A DNA stretch of 64,000 nt. It comes from Verrucomicrobiota bacterium (GTDB taxonomy: Bacteria > Verrucomicrobiota > Verrucomicrobiia > Limisphaerales > JAEYXS01). Made by a program: the position numbers and the translations under genes. This document shows, piece after piece, positions 34,604-46,170 of the stretch. The stretch covers positions 37,193 to 101,192 of the forward strand of contig JAEYXS010000001.1 of NCBI GenBank assembly GCA_023431185.1. Direction: 5' to 3'. The stretch's first letter is position 1; each line of letters opens with the position of its first letter. The notes beneath the pieces were generated by a model, which was not told the DNA's origin, did no database searches, and saw only the letters and a list, made by a program, of their open reading frames with translations.

Positions 34604-35845
34604 CTAGCGCTTCAGGGCGTCTTTCCCATCCGTCAGCCACTCCAGATTGAACCGTGCGACCGTTAAGCGGCCCGTTTTGGTGCTGCTTTTGGCATCCGTC
34701 GAGCCCCGCTCGTAGAAGCACAGGATGGTTCCATCCTTGGCCATCGCCAGGTCGCTATACCCGCTGAAACCTTCCTCCAAACGCTTGTTTACAGCCCATG
34801 TCTTGCCTTCATCATAGCTCAGTTTCACCGCCAGATTGATACGGTCCCGGGACATCTCCGGCTTTTCCTTGCCGTCCTTGCGGGTCAAATTGTCCGGATT
34901 CGCAAAGGCGATGCGGTTCTTGCCGCCGGTCTTTTTATCAGAAACCCGGACGATGCTGGCCATGCAAACCGGCTCCAGCAGGGCTTCATCGAACTGAATC
35001 TTGCTCCATTTGGTCGCGCCGTCCTGGCTGATGGATACCGCCCGGCGATGTTCTTTCGACTCGCTACGGATGTTCAGCATCGTCCGGCCATCGGCCAATT
35101 GCACCACGATGGTTTCGCTCGGGTTCTTCAATTCCGGATGCGCCACCACCATATCGCCCCGCTGCCAGGTCTTGCCTTGGTCATCGCTGTAAACCACTGA
35201 GACTGCTGAAGGCCGGTGCGCATGCCCGCCCTCTCCCGTGGATAACCAGACAGGTACGACCAGGCGGCCATTCTGCAACTGGATGCCATGCGCCGGTCCC
35301 GCGGCCAATACCTTCCAGTCATACTCCGGGCGGAACTTGTCGAAAGCCGCTGTGATCTCCACCGGGGTTGACCACGTCACGCCCTCGTCCTTGCTCTGCA
35401 TGTAAAAGGCCCGGCAATACTCCAGACAGAAGAGGAAATGTACCGTGCCGTCCTTATCGACGATGGCCGTGGCATTGTTATAGGTCACATCATTCGTGTT
35501 CCCCAGCTTCTGGGCGAGCGCCACCGGGTTCTTCGTCTTCGGTCCGGGCACATCGGAGATCTTGCGCATCGCGTCCCAGGTCTTCCCGCCATCCGTGCTG
35601 CGGCGCAGCATGATGTCGATGGTGTCCCAGTCGCTCTTGCCCGTGCGCCGCGCCTCACAATAAGCCAGCACTGTCCCTTGCTTCGTCACCACGATGCCAG
35701 GGATGCGATAAAGCGCATACCCATCCTTCCCGGCCTCGAAGATATCCACCTTCTCCAAAAAAGGCTCGGCAGCGGATACGCCAGAGGCAATTACGGAGCT
35801 AGAAACAACTACCAGCGACAGCAACGTGCGCAAAAATGCTTTCAT
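34604..35845 (-). CDS. Exported sialidase (neuraminidase) family protein, 413 aa
   Basis: Predicted exo-alpha-sialidase of the six-bladed propeller fold (GH33-like). A signal peptide covers about 1-25. The arginine-triad start is YRIPG (about 46-50). Asp-box repeats are seen as STDGGKTW, SKDEGVTW, SDDQGKTW and SYDEGKTW. RRTGKSDWDTID (about 66-77) fits the catalytic aspartate region. Sialic-acid release from host or dissolved glycans is the likely role, although many family members act on other sugars. It is flanked by a minus-strand terminator belonging to the upstream DUF1501 operon, so it is transcribed on its own. Confidence 0.88.
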   Translation of the reverse strand: MKAFLRTLLSLVVVSSSVIASGVSAAEPFLEKVDIFEAGKDGYALYRIPGIVVTKQGTVLAYCEARRTGKSDWDTIDIMLRRSTDGGKTWDAMRKISDVPGPKTKNPVALAQKLGNTNDVTYNNATAIVDKDGTVHFLFCLEYCRAFYMQSKDEGVTWSTPVEITAAFDKFRPEYDWKVLAAGPAHGIQLQNGRLVVPVWLSTGEGGHAHRPSAVSVVYSDDQGKTWQRGDMVVAHPELKNPSETIVVQLADGRTMLNIRSESKEHRRAVSISQDGATKWSKIQFDEALLEPVCMASIVRVSDKKTGGKNRIAFANPDNLTRKDGKEKPEMSRDRINLAVKLSYDEGKTWAVNKRLEEGFSGYSDLAMAKDGTILCFYERGSTDAKSSTKTGRLTVARFNLEWLTDGKDALKR

Positions 35846-35931
35846 ACGGATGGCAAGATAATGGCCTTTCTGGGCTTATTCCACAACTCAACTCAACCGG
35901 TAAAGAAACCTGACCAGTATGCCCTCAAACA

Positions 35932-35963
35932 AAACACCCGGCCTGCAAACAGGCCGGGTGTTC
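35932..35963 (-). terminator. Terminator of the large DUF1549/DUF1553 + DUF1501 operon
   Basis: AACACCCGGCCTG caaa CAGGCCGGGTGTT is a 13-bp perfect stem with a 4-base loop. On the minus strand the stem is followed by a T-rich tail (TTTTGTTTTG), so it ends transcription of the gene at 35983-37449. Confidence 0.9.
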
Positions 35964-35982
35964 ACGAATTGTTTTAATCCGT

Positions 35983-37449
<1,467 letters not shown>

Positions 37450-37537
37450 AGTCAGGACCTTTCGGGTATTTACGTTACTATAAACTGTTAAATTTCACAT
37501 TTAAGCAAGGCGATTAACCGCCCTGCCTTGTCTTGTC

Positions 37538-40500
37538 TTAACGATTGAACAAAAACGCCGGGTTATTGATCAGCGCCCACGCGATGTCTTGCGCGGCCAC
37601 CAAGCGCAGTTGTTGCACTTGCTTGGTGCTCAACTCCACCGCGCGTTGCAAGTCGGCCAGCTTCGGATCGATCAGCAACGGCTGCTCGGCACGGGCCAAC
37701 ACGTCTTGCAGATCCTTAAGCTTGGGATCGATCGGCCGGGGTTTCTTGGCCTCAGCCAAGGCCGCCGTGCGCTTGATGAACTCTGCATCAATGCTGCGAT
37801 AATAGGTCGTCAGCTTATTTTTTTGCTCCTCCGTGCGCTGGTCGGCGGCGAGCTCCAAAATCTTTTGGATATCCTCCGGAACCCCGAAGCCCACGGGTTT
37901 CTTGGAAGTGGTGGCCGAGAGGCGGAACCGGCCCAAGGTGTGCCGGCCACTGTTGAACTGCTGATCCAGCGTGAACGTCAAGATGGTGCCACCGGCGCTG
38001 CCGAGGGCGTCTTTCACCTCAAACGTCGCCACATGGTTTTGCCCCTGTTGCGGTGCCACGGCCCAGCCGTTGCTCTGCGCCGGACGCTTGCCATCGATAG
38101 CGGTGGCCACGTCATAGCTCGCCTGGCTGAAATCTGCTTTCGCTTTCTCCAGCACGACGGCCTTGGCCTGATTCGGCTTGGCTTTGTCCGCTGCCTTCAC
38201 CTCAAACTCGGTCAGCACGAAATTACCATCGGGCGAACGGCCCGGGCCACTCTTTGGCAGGCGCGAATCCACCAAAGCCTCCAGCTTGAACGCTGTGATG
38301 CCGGTAAGGGTGGTCTCAGCGGTGAGCGTGTAACTGCCCTTGCCATCGTTGCCGGAAGCATAGATGGACTTATCCTCCTGCTGCACGAGTTTGAGACCGT
38401 TCACCGTGGCCTTGAGGGTCTTGAAATCCAAAGCCGTCCACGCCGTCTCTGCCTTGGGGTCCTTCTCCCACGCAGCCTGTTTCTCGGCAAGCTTGGCTTC
38501 CTGGTCTTTCAGCTCCTTCTCACGCTGGGCGATGAGTTCTTTCTGCTTCTGGTCCGCTTCAGCCTCACGCGGGGCGATCTCTTTCTGATACGCCGCCAAA
38601 TCTGCCTTGGCGTCGGCGATTGCTTTCAAGCGGTCCTGCTCACGCTTGGCGGTGATGGGCTTGAGCTGGACCTCATAAGCGGCCAGCTCCGCCACCAATT
38701 GCTTATGCTGCGGCTCGACCACTTGGAAAGCTTCATCTGCCCGGGTCGTCTCTTTTTCCGTGGCCGGCCGGTTCAGGATGCGCATGAACAACTCGTTCAC
38801 CACCTTATGGTTGTCCTTTTCCGTCTCCACCAGTTTCGCGATGGCGTTCTGCGGATCGCTCACCGCATTGCCCACCGTGGGACCGCTGACCAAGGCCATG
38901 ATAGGACCGAGTTGCAACTCATTGGATCGCTCACATTCGCAGGAACTCTCGCGGGTGGGCCGACCCAAGTTGGCCAGGAAGCCATCCGTGGTGCCTTGCG
39001 TGGAATCCATCAAGGAAGCGGCGCGGGCTCCGACTGGCGCTCCTGGAATCTTGGATTGAGAACCCGTCACCAGGTAAATGCTGTCGAAGAGCACTTCCGC
39101 CGGGAGACGGCGGGCCTTGGCGTGGGAGTAATTGATGGTGTCATCGTTGTTCCACTTGTGGGAACGCACGGAGAGTTGATACGTGCGCGACTTGCAGATG
39201 GTGCGAATCAGGTACTGCGTATCGAAGCCCTTCGCGATGAATTCTTTGGTCAGGTAATCCAGCAGTTCGGGATTCGTCGGTGGATTGCCCGCGCGGATGT
39301 CATCGATCGGCTCGATGATGCCCGTGCCTGTGAGGTAGCCCCACATGCGATTCACGTAGCTCATGGCGAAATAGCGGTTGTCCTTCGCCGTCATCCAGGC
39401 CGCGAGCTGTTCGCGCCGGGTGGCGTCCGGTTTCGTCGTGGTTGTCGCTGCATACGGGAACTGCGGCGGTGTGGGCTTGCCGGTGCGATCATGCTTCACC
39501 TCACCCTCCTTCTTGTCATAGATGATTTCGTAAAGCGGCTTGGCCCCTTCTACGGCCGATCCCCCGATTTTCTTGTCACCCGCAGCCGGGTCGGTCTTCC
39601 GGTCCACCTGGGCGAAGAAAGCGGACATTTCGTAATACTGGTCCTGCGTCCAGCGCTCGAACGGATGATCGTGGCACTTGTTGCAGTTGAATCGCGTGGC
39701 GAGGAACAGATGCGTCGTGTTCTCCATCGTATCCTCGGGCGTGCGCAGAATCTTGTAATAGGCTGCGGGCGGGTTGTCCTTGTTGGAACCGGAGGCCGTC
39801 AGGATCTTGTGCACGAACTGGTCATACGGCGTATTGGCCGCCACTTCCTTGCGGATCCATTCGCGGAAACCTTTAGCGCCCTCGGCTCCCAGGAACTTGC
39901 TGTTCACCTGCAAAAGATCGGCCCATTTGTTCGACCAGTGCTCAATGTAATCCTCGCTGCTGATGAGCTGATCCACCAATTCCTCGCGCTTCACCTGGCT
40001 CTCCCGCGTATCGGCCAGGAATTTGCGAACGTCATCAGCCGTCGGGGGCAAGCCAGTCAGGTCCAGATGCACGCGGCGGACGAACTCATCATCTGTGCAA
40101 AGGTCGGAAGGCAGGATTTTCATGCGCTTCCACTTGGCCTCCACCAATTCGTCCACCTCGCTGTAAGTCGGCTGGTTCTTCCATTTGAAGCCGGAACGGT
40201 CACCCATAACGGTGATGGTCGTGGCGGCATAGGCCCCTTCATAGCGCGCCAGCACCGGTGCCTCACCGCGGCGCAACGTGGTCACCACGCCCTTGTCGTC
40301 GGCCTTGATGATATCCACATTGCCGCTCTCGATGAACGCCTCGTTGCTCACATCGCGCTTCGAACCGTCCGTGTAGAACGCGATGACCTTCATCTTCTCG
40401 GTATCGCCCACCTTGTTCACCACCGGATTCTTCGGCGTCACTTCGATGCGCGCGACCTTGGGACTGTCGAAGTTCACCTTGGCCCCGGCCGCGATCCAAT

Positions 40501-42319
40501 CGCGCAGAATGTTGTAATACTTGTCACCCTGTTTCGTACGCTGGCCGCCTTCATGCGGCACCGCACCCGTGGCCTTGAGGAGAATGAGGCTGTCGTCTGG
40601 TGACGCGAGGTTCACGCGACGGGAAGCCAGATCATCCGCAAAAGCGCGCAAGTCGAACACCGGATCATAACCGCGCAAGGACAGCTTGAACCCGTTCTTG
40701 CCGTCCTTGGCGCCATGGCAGGTGCCCATGTTGCAACCCATCTTGGAAACCACGGGCGTCACATCGAGAATGTAGTCCGGCTCCTTCTTGGCGGAAGATT
40801 TGCCTTTGCGACTGGCGAGCTTGGCGTCTTCAATCGGAGCCGGTTGAAAGGTCTTCACCGGAGAGAGCGTCTGACTGTCGAGCAAATGGATCTCACCATC
40901 CGTCCCCGCAGCCGCGATCACCTTGTCATCAGGACTGAACGCCACCGCATAGACGCCGCCCTTAAGCTTCGTGCTGGCGATGAGTTTCACGTCCTTCGTC
41001 TGGAAATCTTCCACCTTCTTGTTCTCTTCCGCAGTGCGGGTGCTGGCGACCTTCTCGAAAATCTTCTTCAACTCATCTGTCAACGTGCCATCAATGTCCG
41101 CCGCATACACATTGACCTCTCCTGCGCCATCCATGCTGCTGGAAGCCACGATACGCTTGCCGTCGCTGTTGTAATCCACCGCGAAGATGCGGCCTTCCAT
41201 CGCGGGGAACTTGCGGATGAGGTTCGAGTTGTCACCGATAACCCGTTTCGTCTCGCGGAACACGCGGAAGATCTGCGGTATACCATCGGCACCACCCATC
41301 AAGATCTCATCCTTCGAGGGATGCCGCGCGACCGCCGAGATGCCACCGCGCAACGCCCCAGGTGTGATGGACGTGATGTTGTCGATGAACCGTTGCGTGG
41401 CCAGCTCCGTCAGCTTGGCCGTGCGATCGCGGCCTACCGAGATCACGTGGTCCCCCTTGAGCGAGAACACGGTATCTTCGATCCAATCATCGTGTGAGCC
41501 TTGGAAAAGCACCTGCTTGCCCGTAGCCGCTTCGATTGCCCGCACCGACTTGTCCGTGCAACCAAAGGAGATGAGCTTGCCATCCGGTGACCAGGCCGCA
41601 CCGTAAACTGTGTCAAAAGTCACGGGCACTGAAATGTCGAGCTTACGCTTCTCCACGTCCCAGACCTGCACTTCACCCATACGCCCCGGCAGACCACCCG
41701 TCACCGCGAGCTTCTTGCCATCGGGTGAGAACCGCACCGCTTCGATGCGCTCGGACAGACCGACCAACCGTGCGACCAGGCCCGAACCATCCGCCTTGTG
41801 CAGGAGCACTTCATGGAAGCCCGCGATGGCGAGGTATTGTCCATCGGAGGAATAATCCAGCGCCGTCACCACCGGCGAACGGGTATAGACCGGCGGATTT
41901 TCCATGTCATAGCGCGCCTTGGCATTCTCCGGCGTGTCATCAACGGCACCCTCGGCGATCCATTTCGCGATCAGCTCGATCTCCACTTCATGCAAGGGCT
42001 TCGCACCTTTAGGCATGTCCGCCTTGCCATCCTTCGGCGTAATCTGCTTGATGAGCGAACTCTCGCTCGGATTCTTTGGCACGATGGCTTTGCCTTCGCT
42101 GTCACCACCCGCGAGCAGCTTCACATAATCCGTCATCACATAACCGCCCTTGGGCTTGGCCGGTTGATGGCAGCCTTGGCACTGCGCCTGGAGGATGGGC
42201 CGGATCTGCTTGTAGTAGCTGACCGGCTGGTTCCCCTTCTTCTCCGCAGCCGCCGTCGTGGCAACCAAAGCGATAGTAGCCAGCCAAACGGTCAAAACTC
42301 GATTCAACGCAACTCGCAT
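37538..42319 (-). CDS. Giant WD40 / cytochrome-c-like / DUF1549 / DUF1553 exported protein, ~1593 aa
   Basis: A signal peptide covers about 1-25. A c-type heme motif of the PSCyt1 domain follows (C47-Q-G-C50-H51). WD40-like blades span roughly 145-520 (VTALDYSSDGQYLAIAGFHE, VRFSPDGKKLAVTGG, AWSPDGKLISFGC, VAFSPDDKVIAAAGTDGEIH). A second cysteine site is CxxxxCH (GCNMGTCHG). A BIG2-like domain (about 630-710) comes next, then DUF1549 (about 735-910, DLTGLPPTADDVRKFL), DUF1553 (about 990-1210), a coiled coil (about 1220-1290) and a ligand-binding-like module (about 1310-1470). The start is uncertain between ATGs at 42319, 42325 and 42328; GGAGG is ten bases from the first. It pairs with a DUF1501 gene. 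Confidence 0.9.
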   Translation of the reverse strand: MRVALNRVLTVWLATIALVATTAAAEKKGNQPVSYYKQIRPILQAQCQGCHQPAKPKGGYVMTDYVKLLAGGDSEGKAIVPKNPSESSLIKQITPKDGKADMPKGAKPLHEVEIELIAKWIAEGAVDDTPENAKARYDMENPPVYTRSPVVTALDYSSDGQYLAIAGFHEVLLHKADGSGLVARLVGLSERIEAVRFSPDGKKLAVTGGLPGRMGEVQVWDVEKRKLDISVPVTFDTVYGAAWSPDGKLISFGCTDKSVRAIEAATGKQVLFQGSHDDWIEDTVFSLKGDHVISVGRDRTAKLTELATQRFIDNITSITPGALRGGISAVARHPSKDEILMGGADGIPQIFRVFRETKRVIGDNSNLIRKFPAMEGRIFAVDYNSDGKRIVASSSMDGAGEVNVYAADIDGTLTDELKKIFEKVASTRTAEENKKVEDFQTKDVKLIASTKLKGGVYAVAFSPDDKVIAAAGTDGEIHLLDSQTLSPVKTFQPAPIEDAKLASRKGKSSAKKEPDYILDVTPVVSKMGCNMGTCHGAKDGKNGFKLSLRGYDPVFDLRAFADDLASRRVNLASPDDSLILLKATGAVPHEGGQRTKQGDKYYNILRDWIAAGAKVNFDSPKVARIEVTPKNPVVNKVGDTEKMKVIAFYTDGSKRDVSNEAFIESGNVDIIKADDKGVVTTLRRGEAPVLARYEGAYAATTITVMGDRSGFKWKNQPTYSEVDELVEAKWKRMKILPSDLCTDDEFVRRVHLDLTGLPPTADDVRKFLADTRESQVKREELVDQLISSEDYIEHWSNKWADLLQVNSKFLGAEGAKGFREWIRKEVAANTPYDQFVHKILTASGSNKDNPPAAYYKILRTPEDTMENTTHLFLATRFNCNKCHDHPFERWTQDQYYEMSAFFAQVDRKTDPAAGDKKIGGSAVEGAKPLYEIIYDKKEGEVKHDRTGKPTPPQFPYAATTTTKPDATRREQLAAWMTAKDNRYFAMSYVNRMWGYLTGTGIIEPIDDIRAGNPPTNPELLDYLTKEFIAKGFDTQYLIRTICKSRTYQLSVRSHKWNNDDTINYSHAKARRLPAEVLFDSIYLVTGSQSKIPGAPVGARAASLMDSTQGTTDGFLANLGRPTRESSCECERSNELQLGPIMALVSGPTVGNAVSDPQNAIAKLVETEKDNHKVVNELFMRILNRPATEKETTRADEAFQVVEPQHKQLVAELAAYEVQLKPITAKREQDRLKAIADAKADLAAYQKEIAPREAEADQKQKELIAQREKELKDQEAKLAEKQAAWEKDPKAETAWTALDFKTLKATVNGLKLVQQEDKSIYASGNDGKGSYTLTAETTLTGITAFKLEALVDSRLPKSGPGRSPDGNFVLTEFEVKAADKAKPNQAKAVVLEKAKADFSQASYDVATAIDGKRPAQSNGWAVAPQQGQNHVATFEVKDALGSAGGTILTFTLDQQFNSGRHTLGRFRLSATTSKKPVGFGVPEDIQKILELAADQRTEEQKNKLTTYYRSIDAEFIKRTAALAEAKKPRPIDPKLKDLQDVLARAEQPLLIDPKLADLQRAVELSTKQVQQLRLVAAQDIAWALINNPAFLFNR

Positions 42320-42624
42320 AAGCATCATGCCTCCGGGTGCAGCTTTGGATACATGGACACATCCGGCTGGCAACGGTAGCTGCCAGCCCAAAGCCTATAA
42401 CCCGGGATTTCCAAGATAATGCGCCCAACCTGAAAGACTTGGAATAGAAGAATCTGCTTGGGCTCATGTAAGATTCTGCGCTCCAAAGGGCCGATCCAGT
42501 TGATTTCCCGGCTTTCAATGCCAAGATGCGTAATTAACCGGATACTTTTTTGCAGTCGGCCGAGTAGTTTTTACTGCACCGGTGTTGGACAATCGCCAGC
42601 AAAATCCGGAGAGACACGACATAT

Positions 42625-43947
42625 ATGCCTAAAACCTCTTTGCGTCAGCATCATGCCGGCCACCTTGCCCTGGTGGCCTCATTAGCCAGCATCCCACTTT
42701 CCATCGAGGCCAGCAGTCTCTATCGCAACGGCATCGGGGCCCGCTCCATGTCCCTGACCGGTTCGGACGTCGCCGTGGCCAGTGACCCCATGGGTGCGAT
42801 GTATGCCAACCCCGCCGGTCTCGCCTACCTCAGCCGCCCGGAAGTCCAACTCGGCGGTACGGTCGGCTACGTCCATGGCACTTTCGATAACGCCGCGAAC
42901 AACGGGGCAACGTTAAATAATTGGGGTGCGATCCCTGAACTCGCTTTCGGCCTTCCGCTCGGTGATAGCCCGGTGACTCTCGGCCTCTCCTTCCTTCCCG
43001 AAGCCGCCTTGTCCGCCGACTGGACCTACACCGACGCTCCCGGCGGCTTGGGCGGCGTGAGCTATGGGAACCAGACGCATCGCTCCGACATCACCGTGCT
43101 CCGCTCCGCCTTGGGGGCCGCCGTGAAGCTCGGCGAGAAGTGGTCCTTGGGCGCGAGCGTGGGCCTGATCTATAACGACAACAAACTCCAAGCCCCTTAC
43201 ATCTTCCAGAACACGCCGCTCGCCGGTGCAAAGACCTTGCTGGATCTGAACACCGATGGCTTCGGCGTGAACGCACACTTCGGTGCCATCTACCGTCCGA
43301 ATGACCGCTGGCAATTCGGTGTCTCCTATCGCACCGAGACTTCCGTGCGCAGCCGGGGCGACGCCACGGGCGATGTCGGCACGCAACTCGCCGTGCCCAG
43401 CGTTCCCTTCCATTACGACGCCCAGGTGAACAACCATTTCCCCCAGATGGCCACTGCCGGTGCCGCGTGGCAATTCCATCCGCGCTGGCGCTGGTCCATG
43501 CAGTTGGACTGGATCAACTGGTCCGATTCCTTCGACCGTCTGCCGGTGAAGCTCTACAACGGCAGCAATCCGGGTGTGAACGCCGCGATGGGGTCCTCCA
43601 CTGTGGAAGACGAAGTGCCCTTGAACTGGAAGGACCAGTTCGTCTATCGCACCGGCATCGAATACGCCGCGAGCGAGGAATGGAAACTCCGGGCCGGTTA
43701 CAGCTATGGCAACAGCCCGGTGCCGGATGCCACGCTCACCCCCATGACCGCTGCCATCACCGAACACACCCTCGGTCTCGGTGCCGGTTGGCAACGCAGC
43801 CGTTACACGCTGGACTTCGGTTACCAGGTGGAACTTCCCGCCGAACAATCCGTCGGCGTCAGTGCCCTGCGTTCCGGCGAATACAACAACAGCCGCACCG
43901 GCATCCAGATCCACTGGTTCACCGTCACGACCAGTGTGAAGTTCTAG
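42625..43947 (+). CDS. OmpP1/FadL/TodX outer-membrane transport protein, 440 aa
   Basis: Outer-membrane beta-barrel of the FadL type that lets hydrophobic compounds cross the outer membrane. The signal peptide is about 1-29. The mature N-terminus has SLYRNGIGARSMSLTGSDVA and DPMGAMYANPAGLAYL, the family hatch-domain motif with NPAGL. Alternating beta strands run to the end, which finishes in Phe (TTSVKF), typical of barrels. Other strands include WQFGVSYRTE and WKLRAGYSYGNSPVPD. ATG at 42625 with GGAGAG about 11 bases upstream. The substrate (fatty acids, aromatics or others) is not deducible. It stands alone. Confidence 0.9.
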   Translation: MPKTSLRQHHAGHLALVASLASIPLSIEASSLYRNGIGARSMSLTGSDVAVASDPMGAMYANPAGLAYLSRPEVQLGGTVGYVHGTFDNAANNGATLNNWGAIPELAFGLPLGDSPVTLGLSFLPEAALSADWTYTDAPGGLGGVSYGNQTHRSDITVLRSALGAAVKLGEKWSLGASVGLIYNDNKLQAPYIFQNTPLAGAKTLLDLNTDGFGVNAHFGAIYRPNDRWQFGVSYRTETSVRSRGDATGDVGTQLAVPSVPFHYDAQVNNHFPQMATAGAAWQFHPRWRWSMQLDWINWSDSFDRLPVKLYNGSNPGVNAAMGSSTVEDEVPLNWKDQFVYRTGIEYAASEEWKLRAGYSYGNSPVPDATLTPMTAAITEHTLGLGAGWQRSRYTLDFGYQVELPAEQSVGVSALRSGEYNNSRTGIQIHWFTVTTSVKF

Positions 43948-44112
43948 CCGACGGCTTCGCGCATACTTTCCCGTGATCACCACCAGAAACAGGCCACTGC
44001 CCGCACCGGTCTCCCTGATGCTGCGGGCGGATGTGGTGCGGAAGAATATTTAATCTCATCACCGCCACACTCAGCCTAGCCTTTCACTTTCGTACCCGCT
44101 AGACTTCTCGCG

Positions 44113-45894
44113 GTGACCCTGGAGATTGGCATATTGCTCACCCTCATCGGTGTGGCGTTGATTTTCTTCTCGTTCGAGTGGATTCCACCGGACGTAGTCG
44201 GGCTCGGCCTTTTGCTCACCCTCATCCTCTCCGGCCTGCTGCCCTACAAGGAGGCCTTCGCGGGTTTCGGAAGCGACACCGTCATCATGATCCTCAGCCT
44301 GCTCATCATGACGGCGGCCATGTTGAAAGCGGGTGTCGTTGACCTCGTCGGGCGCGGTATCCTGCGCTACGTCGGCAAGCGCACCAGCCTCTTGCTCCCC
44401 GGTATCATGTGCATCGTCGCCTTGTTGAGCGCCTTCATCAGCAACACCGCCGCCGCCGCTTTCTTTATTCCCGTGGCCATGGGCATCGCGGCCAAGCTCG
44501 GTGTCTCCCCTTCGCGTTATCTCATGCCCGTGGCGTTTGCCTCCATTTTGAGCAGTTCCGTCAGCCTCATCAGTACTTCCACGAACCTCGTCATCAGCGG
44601 TCTCATGACCAATTCCGGCCTCGCGCCCATGGGCATGTTCGAACTCGCGCCCGTCGGCATCCCCATTTTGCTCACCGGCCTCGCCTACATACTCTTCATC
44701 GGCCGCCGCTGGATACCTGAGCGCGCCCAGACCGGCAGCCTGTTGGAAGGTTTCGGCATTCGTTCTTACCTCACCGAGGTACTCGTCCTGCCCAAGTCTC
44801 CCCTCATCGGCAAGACCCTCGCGGAATCCGGCCTCGGCCGTGATCTTGACCTCACCGTACTGAGCATCGTACGTCAAAAACGGAAGTATCAACCGACCGG
44901 CGAGATGTTCATCGAGGCCGGTGACGTTCTCCTCGTCGAAGGCGCGCGCGCCGAAGTGCTCAAGGTAAAAGACACCGCTGGCATCGAGATCCGCGCCGAC
45001 ATCAAGCTCTCCGATCCCACCCTGCGCACGGAAGACTCCGTGCTGGTCGAGGCCATCGTCGTGCCGAACTCCCCGCTCATCGGGCGCACCCTGCGCGGCG
45101 TACAATTCCGCGAACGCTACGGCCTGCAAGTCCTCGGCCTCAACCGGCACGGCCAGAACGTCCTCAACAAACTCAGCCGCATCACCCTGCGCGCCGGTGA
45201 CGTCTTGCTCATCCAGGGCAACAAAGTGAAAGTCTCCGCCCTCGAAGAAGAACGCGCCTTCAGCATCCTCGGCGCCATCGATGAAAAACGCCCTGATCGC
45301 AACCGCGCCCTGCGCACCGGCATCATCTTCGTCGCCTCGCTCACCCTGGCCACCTTCAACGTCCTGCCCTTGGCCGTCGCGACTCTCCTAGGCGCTTTCG
45401 CCGTTTTCGCCACCAAGTGCATCTCGCCTGCGGCCGCCTACCGTGAAGTCGAATGGCGCGCCGTCATTCTCATTGCCTGCATGCTCGGATTGGGCGAAGC
45501 CATGAGCAGCACCGGCACCGCCAAGTACCTGGCCACTCTGCTGACCCATTCCTTTAACGGCCTCGACCCGGTCTGGCTCCTCGCCGGCTTCTTCCTGCTC
45601 ACCGTCGCTCTCACCCAGCCGATGTCGAATCAGGCTGCGGCCGCCGTCATCTTGCCCATCGCCGTCGCCACCGCCGTCCAGCTCGATCTGAACCCGCGCA
45701 CCTTCGCCATGATGATTGCCGTCGCCGCAAGCTGCTCTTACCTCACCCCGCTCGAGCCTGCGTGCCTCATGGTCTATGGCCCGGGCCGCTACAAGTTCTC
45801 CGACTTCTTCCGCGTCGGCGGCCCCCTCGTCATCATCCTCTTCCTCCTCGCCATGTGGCTGGTGCCCAAGCAGTGGCCGCTGCAACTCCCTTAG
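44113..45894 (+). CDS. SLC13-type permease with two RCK_C domains, 593 aa
   Basis: Inner-membrane transporter of the DASS/SLC13 type. The N-terminal half (about 1-200) has five to six helices and the SNTAAAAFFIPVAMGIAAKL and SSSVSLISTSTNLVISGL segments. Two TrkA-C/RCK_C regulatory domains occupy about 215-300 and 310-385 (marked by LPKSPLIGKTLAESGLGRDL and VVPNSPLIGRTLRGVQFRER). The C-terminal half carries the second repeat with QPMSNQAAAAVILPIAVATA. Dicarboxylates or sulfate are usual substrates; which one is unknown. GTG start at 44113 without a clear RBS. Monocistronic. Confidence 0.88.
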   Translation: MTLEIGILLTLIGVALIFFSFEWIPPDVVGLGLLLTLILSGLLPYKEAFAGFGSDTVIMILSLLIMTAAMLKAGVVDLVGRGILRYVGKRTSLLLPGIMCIVALLSAFISNTAAAAFFIPVAMGIAAKLGVSPSRYLMPVAFASILSSSVSLISTSTNLVISGLMTNSGLAPMGMFELAPVGIPILLTGLAYILFIGRRWIPERAQTGSLLEGFGIRSYLTEVLVLPKSPLIGKTLAESGLGRDLDLTVLSIVRQKRKYQPTGEMFIEAGDVLLVEGARAEVLKVKDTAGIEIRADIKLSDPTLRTEDSVLVEAIVVPNSPLIGRTLRGVQFRERYGLQVLGLNRHGQNVLNKLSRITLRAGDVLLIQGNKVKVSALEEERAFSILGAIDEKRPDRNRALRTGIIFVASLTLATFNVLPLAVATLLGAFAVFATKCISPAAAYREVEWRAVILIACMLGLGEAMSSTGTAKYLATLLTHSFNGLDPVWLLAGFFLLTVALTQPMSNQAAAAVILPIAVATAVQLDLNPRTFAMMIAVAASCSYLTPLEPACLMVYGPGRYKFSDFFRVGGPLVIILFLLAMWLVPKQWPLQLP

Positions 45895-46006
45895 CCGACG
45901 GCGTAAGGAGGCTTGCTTCCGCTTCTGACTTCGCACGGTCAAAGTCGGGGTCCGCCCGAGGCGGCTTGACGCCTCGCTTCCCATCTCTCGATGTGGGAAG
46001 TTGCGC

Positions 46007-46030
46007 GTTCGATGTTCGATGTTCGATGTT
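46007..46030. repeat. Tandem heptamer GTTCGAT x3
   Basis: Three and a third tandem copies of GTTCGAT in the gap between the SLC13 gene and the next gene. It is a second heptamer tract, unrelated in sequence to the GGTCCAA tract at 13753. Confidence 0.9.
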
Positions 46031-46170
46031 TCCCGATTTCCCTTTTTGAGCCTTTTGCGCCCTCTTGCGGCCATTCCCCTCATTGCCCCCTGGTGCAACC
46101 AGCCAGCAACCAGCTTGACTTTCCGGCCCCCTTTTCCAATCGTCCCCGCGTCCCTTTTAGGGACGTTGAC

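Noticed and set aside
37589..40603. Long plus-strand open frame of about 1000 codons
   Set aside because: It is fully antisense to the giant cytochrome-like gene, whose domains are clear. The frame is open because of GC-biased third positions on the other strand.
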